From: Phymatolithon calcareum | Taxonomy: Eukaryota; Rhodophyta; Florideophyceae; Hapalidiales | Assembly: GCA_977006965.1 (NCBI GenBank) | Contig: OZ345354.1 | Span: 3,038,001-3,102,000 of the forward strand | Direction of reading: 5' to 3' | Length of the DNA: 64,000 bases | Shown here: positions 63,267-64,000 of the stretch, one piece after another | Layout: each line of letters opens with the position of its first letter | How positions within the stretch are numbered: the stretch's first letter is position 1 | Position numbers and translations under genes: made by a program | The notes under the pieces: generated by a model | The model's input: only the letters and a program-made list of their open reading frames with translations | What the model was told of the DNA's origin: nothing | Database searches by the model: none

Positions 63267-64000
63267 TTACATGTGAAGATTCGCAGTCCCAGTCGTCACA
63301 GTCAAACGAGCTTGTCTCATGTGCGTTGGCGTTTTCTTCAAATGAGTTGAGCTTGGACAGACATTCGCTCTGTCGGCAACATAGGTGTCACTATGGCAGA
63401 TGCATGTGTTCGGACTTTGGTCCATTTTCTCATCTCTCAGGGAACTTTTTACAGCCACGCCGAGTCTGGGCTTGATGTTAGCAACCGGACGATCAGGCTT
63501 GCCTTTCTTCGGTTTGTAATTGGTGCTGTCCGGATTGTCCCAGCATTCACAGGATATATGTCCCTTCTTCTTGCAATATCCGCACCTGCGAGTCTTTGCG
63601 CTCTTGTATGCGGTAGCAACTGTAATGTCGTAGTTCTTAGAGGTGCTTTTTCGTGCCTTCTTTTCTTTGTCCTCGTCCATAAGACGAGTTGTGACCGTTT
63701 CCCAGGACGTTTTATCCTCATCCATAGTTCGAATTGCAGCTATAACTGCTTCGAAATCTCGATCTTCCTTGATTGAGGAGAGCAAAATAGATACTTGCAT
63801 CAACTCATTTAGTTTCTGAACGGCATTGTCGAGCTCGGCGAATGTAGTCTCCAGCTCAGCAATCTGATCGGACATTGTCTCTTCCTTGCTTTTAGTCTTG
63901 CTGAAAGCTTCTGTACAGAGACTCAACTTGTTGCTGGTAGTTTTGCTTGCATATCGAGAGCATAGCTTGTTCCACATCTCAGCAGGGGATTTTGAATGCT
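63267..64000 (-). pseudogene. copia Gag with zinc knuckle (partial, extends past window)
   Basis: The minus-strand frame has SKTKSKEETMSDQIAELETT and further helical Gag sequence, then RRCGYCKKKGHISCECWDN, a CCHC knuckle. It ends without reaching a recognisable protease, so the Gag-to-protease junction is broken. The 5' end continues beyond position 64000. Confidence 0.75.

Larger units (their letters stand above)
59761..64000 (-). mobile_element. Ty1/copia retrotransposon, runs off the window
   Basis: On the minus strand: gag with zinc knuckle, protease remnant, integrase, RT, RNase H, a GAGGGGGTG polypurine tract and a 3' LTR. The order integrase before RT defines copia. Two frameshifts, an in-frame stop and a missing protease active site show that it is inactive. 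The 5' LTR lies beyond 64000. Confidence 0.85.

Noticed and set aside
59761-64000. Active copia element
   Set aside because: Two frameshifts (near 62310 and 61335), a premature stop (60949-60951), a lost zinc-finger Cys and no visible protease active site.

Overview
This is a stretch of eukaryotic chromosome, almost entirely built from transposable elements and their remains. The evidence is direct: spliceosomal-type introns with a CTAAC-like branch site (about 49.52-49.59 kb), C2H2 and RING-H2 proteins, Ty1/copia and Ty3/gypsy retrotransposons, LINE fragments, a tRNA-derived SINE, and at least six cut-and-paste type elements whose terminal inverted repeats and target-site duplications can be read off the sequence. 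No bacterial gene organisation is seen. The lineage cannot be fixed from sequence alone; a repeat-rich alga or another protist is my best guess (inference).

Layout. 0-5.4 kb and 20.2-27.2 kb are the two arms of a large inverted duplication: each holds an LTR-like repeat with strong palindromes (outer side), a broken LINE, an unrecognised ORF ('ORF X') and a short helical C-terminal ORF (inner side). The right arm has been enlarged by three datable insertions (a twin-primed LINE end, an 836-bp inverted-repeat element, a LINE 3' end), each with a target-site duplication. Between the arms lie the two longest intact genes of the window, divergently oriented: a 731-codon DDE-like protein of the type I know as DUF7869 (5582-7777, minus) and a 791-codon protein (9687-12062, plus) that joins a ParB-like N-terminal domain to a beta-class amino DNA methyltransferase. 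The interval 13.4-19.2 kb holds a hAT-type non-autonomous element, a 3-bp-TSD element, two SINEs and a decayed second copy of the DDE gene.

26.3-31.9 kb is a GC-rich Ty3/gypsy element on the minus strand, with gag and pol joined by a TGATG stop/start overlap and with pol cut off after the RT YIDD motif. 31.96-33.25 kb is the 3' end of another Ty3 element (integrase, chromodomain, LTR). 34.1-35.1 kb is a deleted Mutator-like element, 36.3-36.65 kb a second hAT-type MITE, 37.6-41.3 kb an old retroelement with zinc knuckle and RT motifs, and 42.6-43.3 kb an element bounded by TTAA.

45.0-46.9 kb is a Crypton-like element: an intact tyrosine-recombinase ORF followed by a broken region that resembles the GCR1_C DNA-binding domain. 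47.8-49.7 kb has two divergent C2H2 genes with about one finger per exon. 50-56 kb has a small cluster of RING-H2 proteins with proline-rich linkers, and several minisatellites. The right end (59.76-64 kb) is a Ty1/copia element on the minus strand with a recognisable 3' LTR and several disabling mutations; it runs off the window.

The most interesting candidate system is the intact DDE-like gene beside the intact ParB-methyltransferase fusion. Both reading frames are uninterrupted in a neighbourhood where almost everything else is decayed, which suggests recent function and possibly one autonomous mobile element that carries its own DNA-modifying enzyme.
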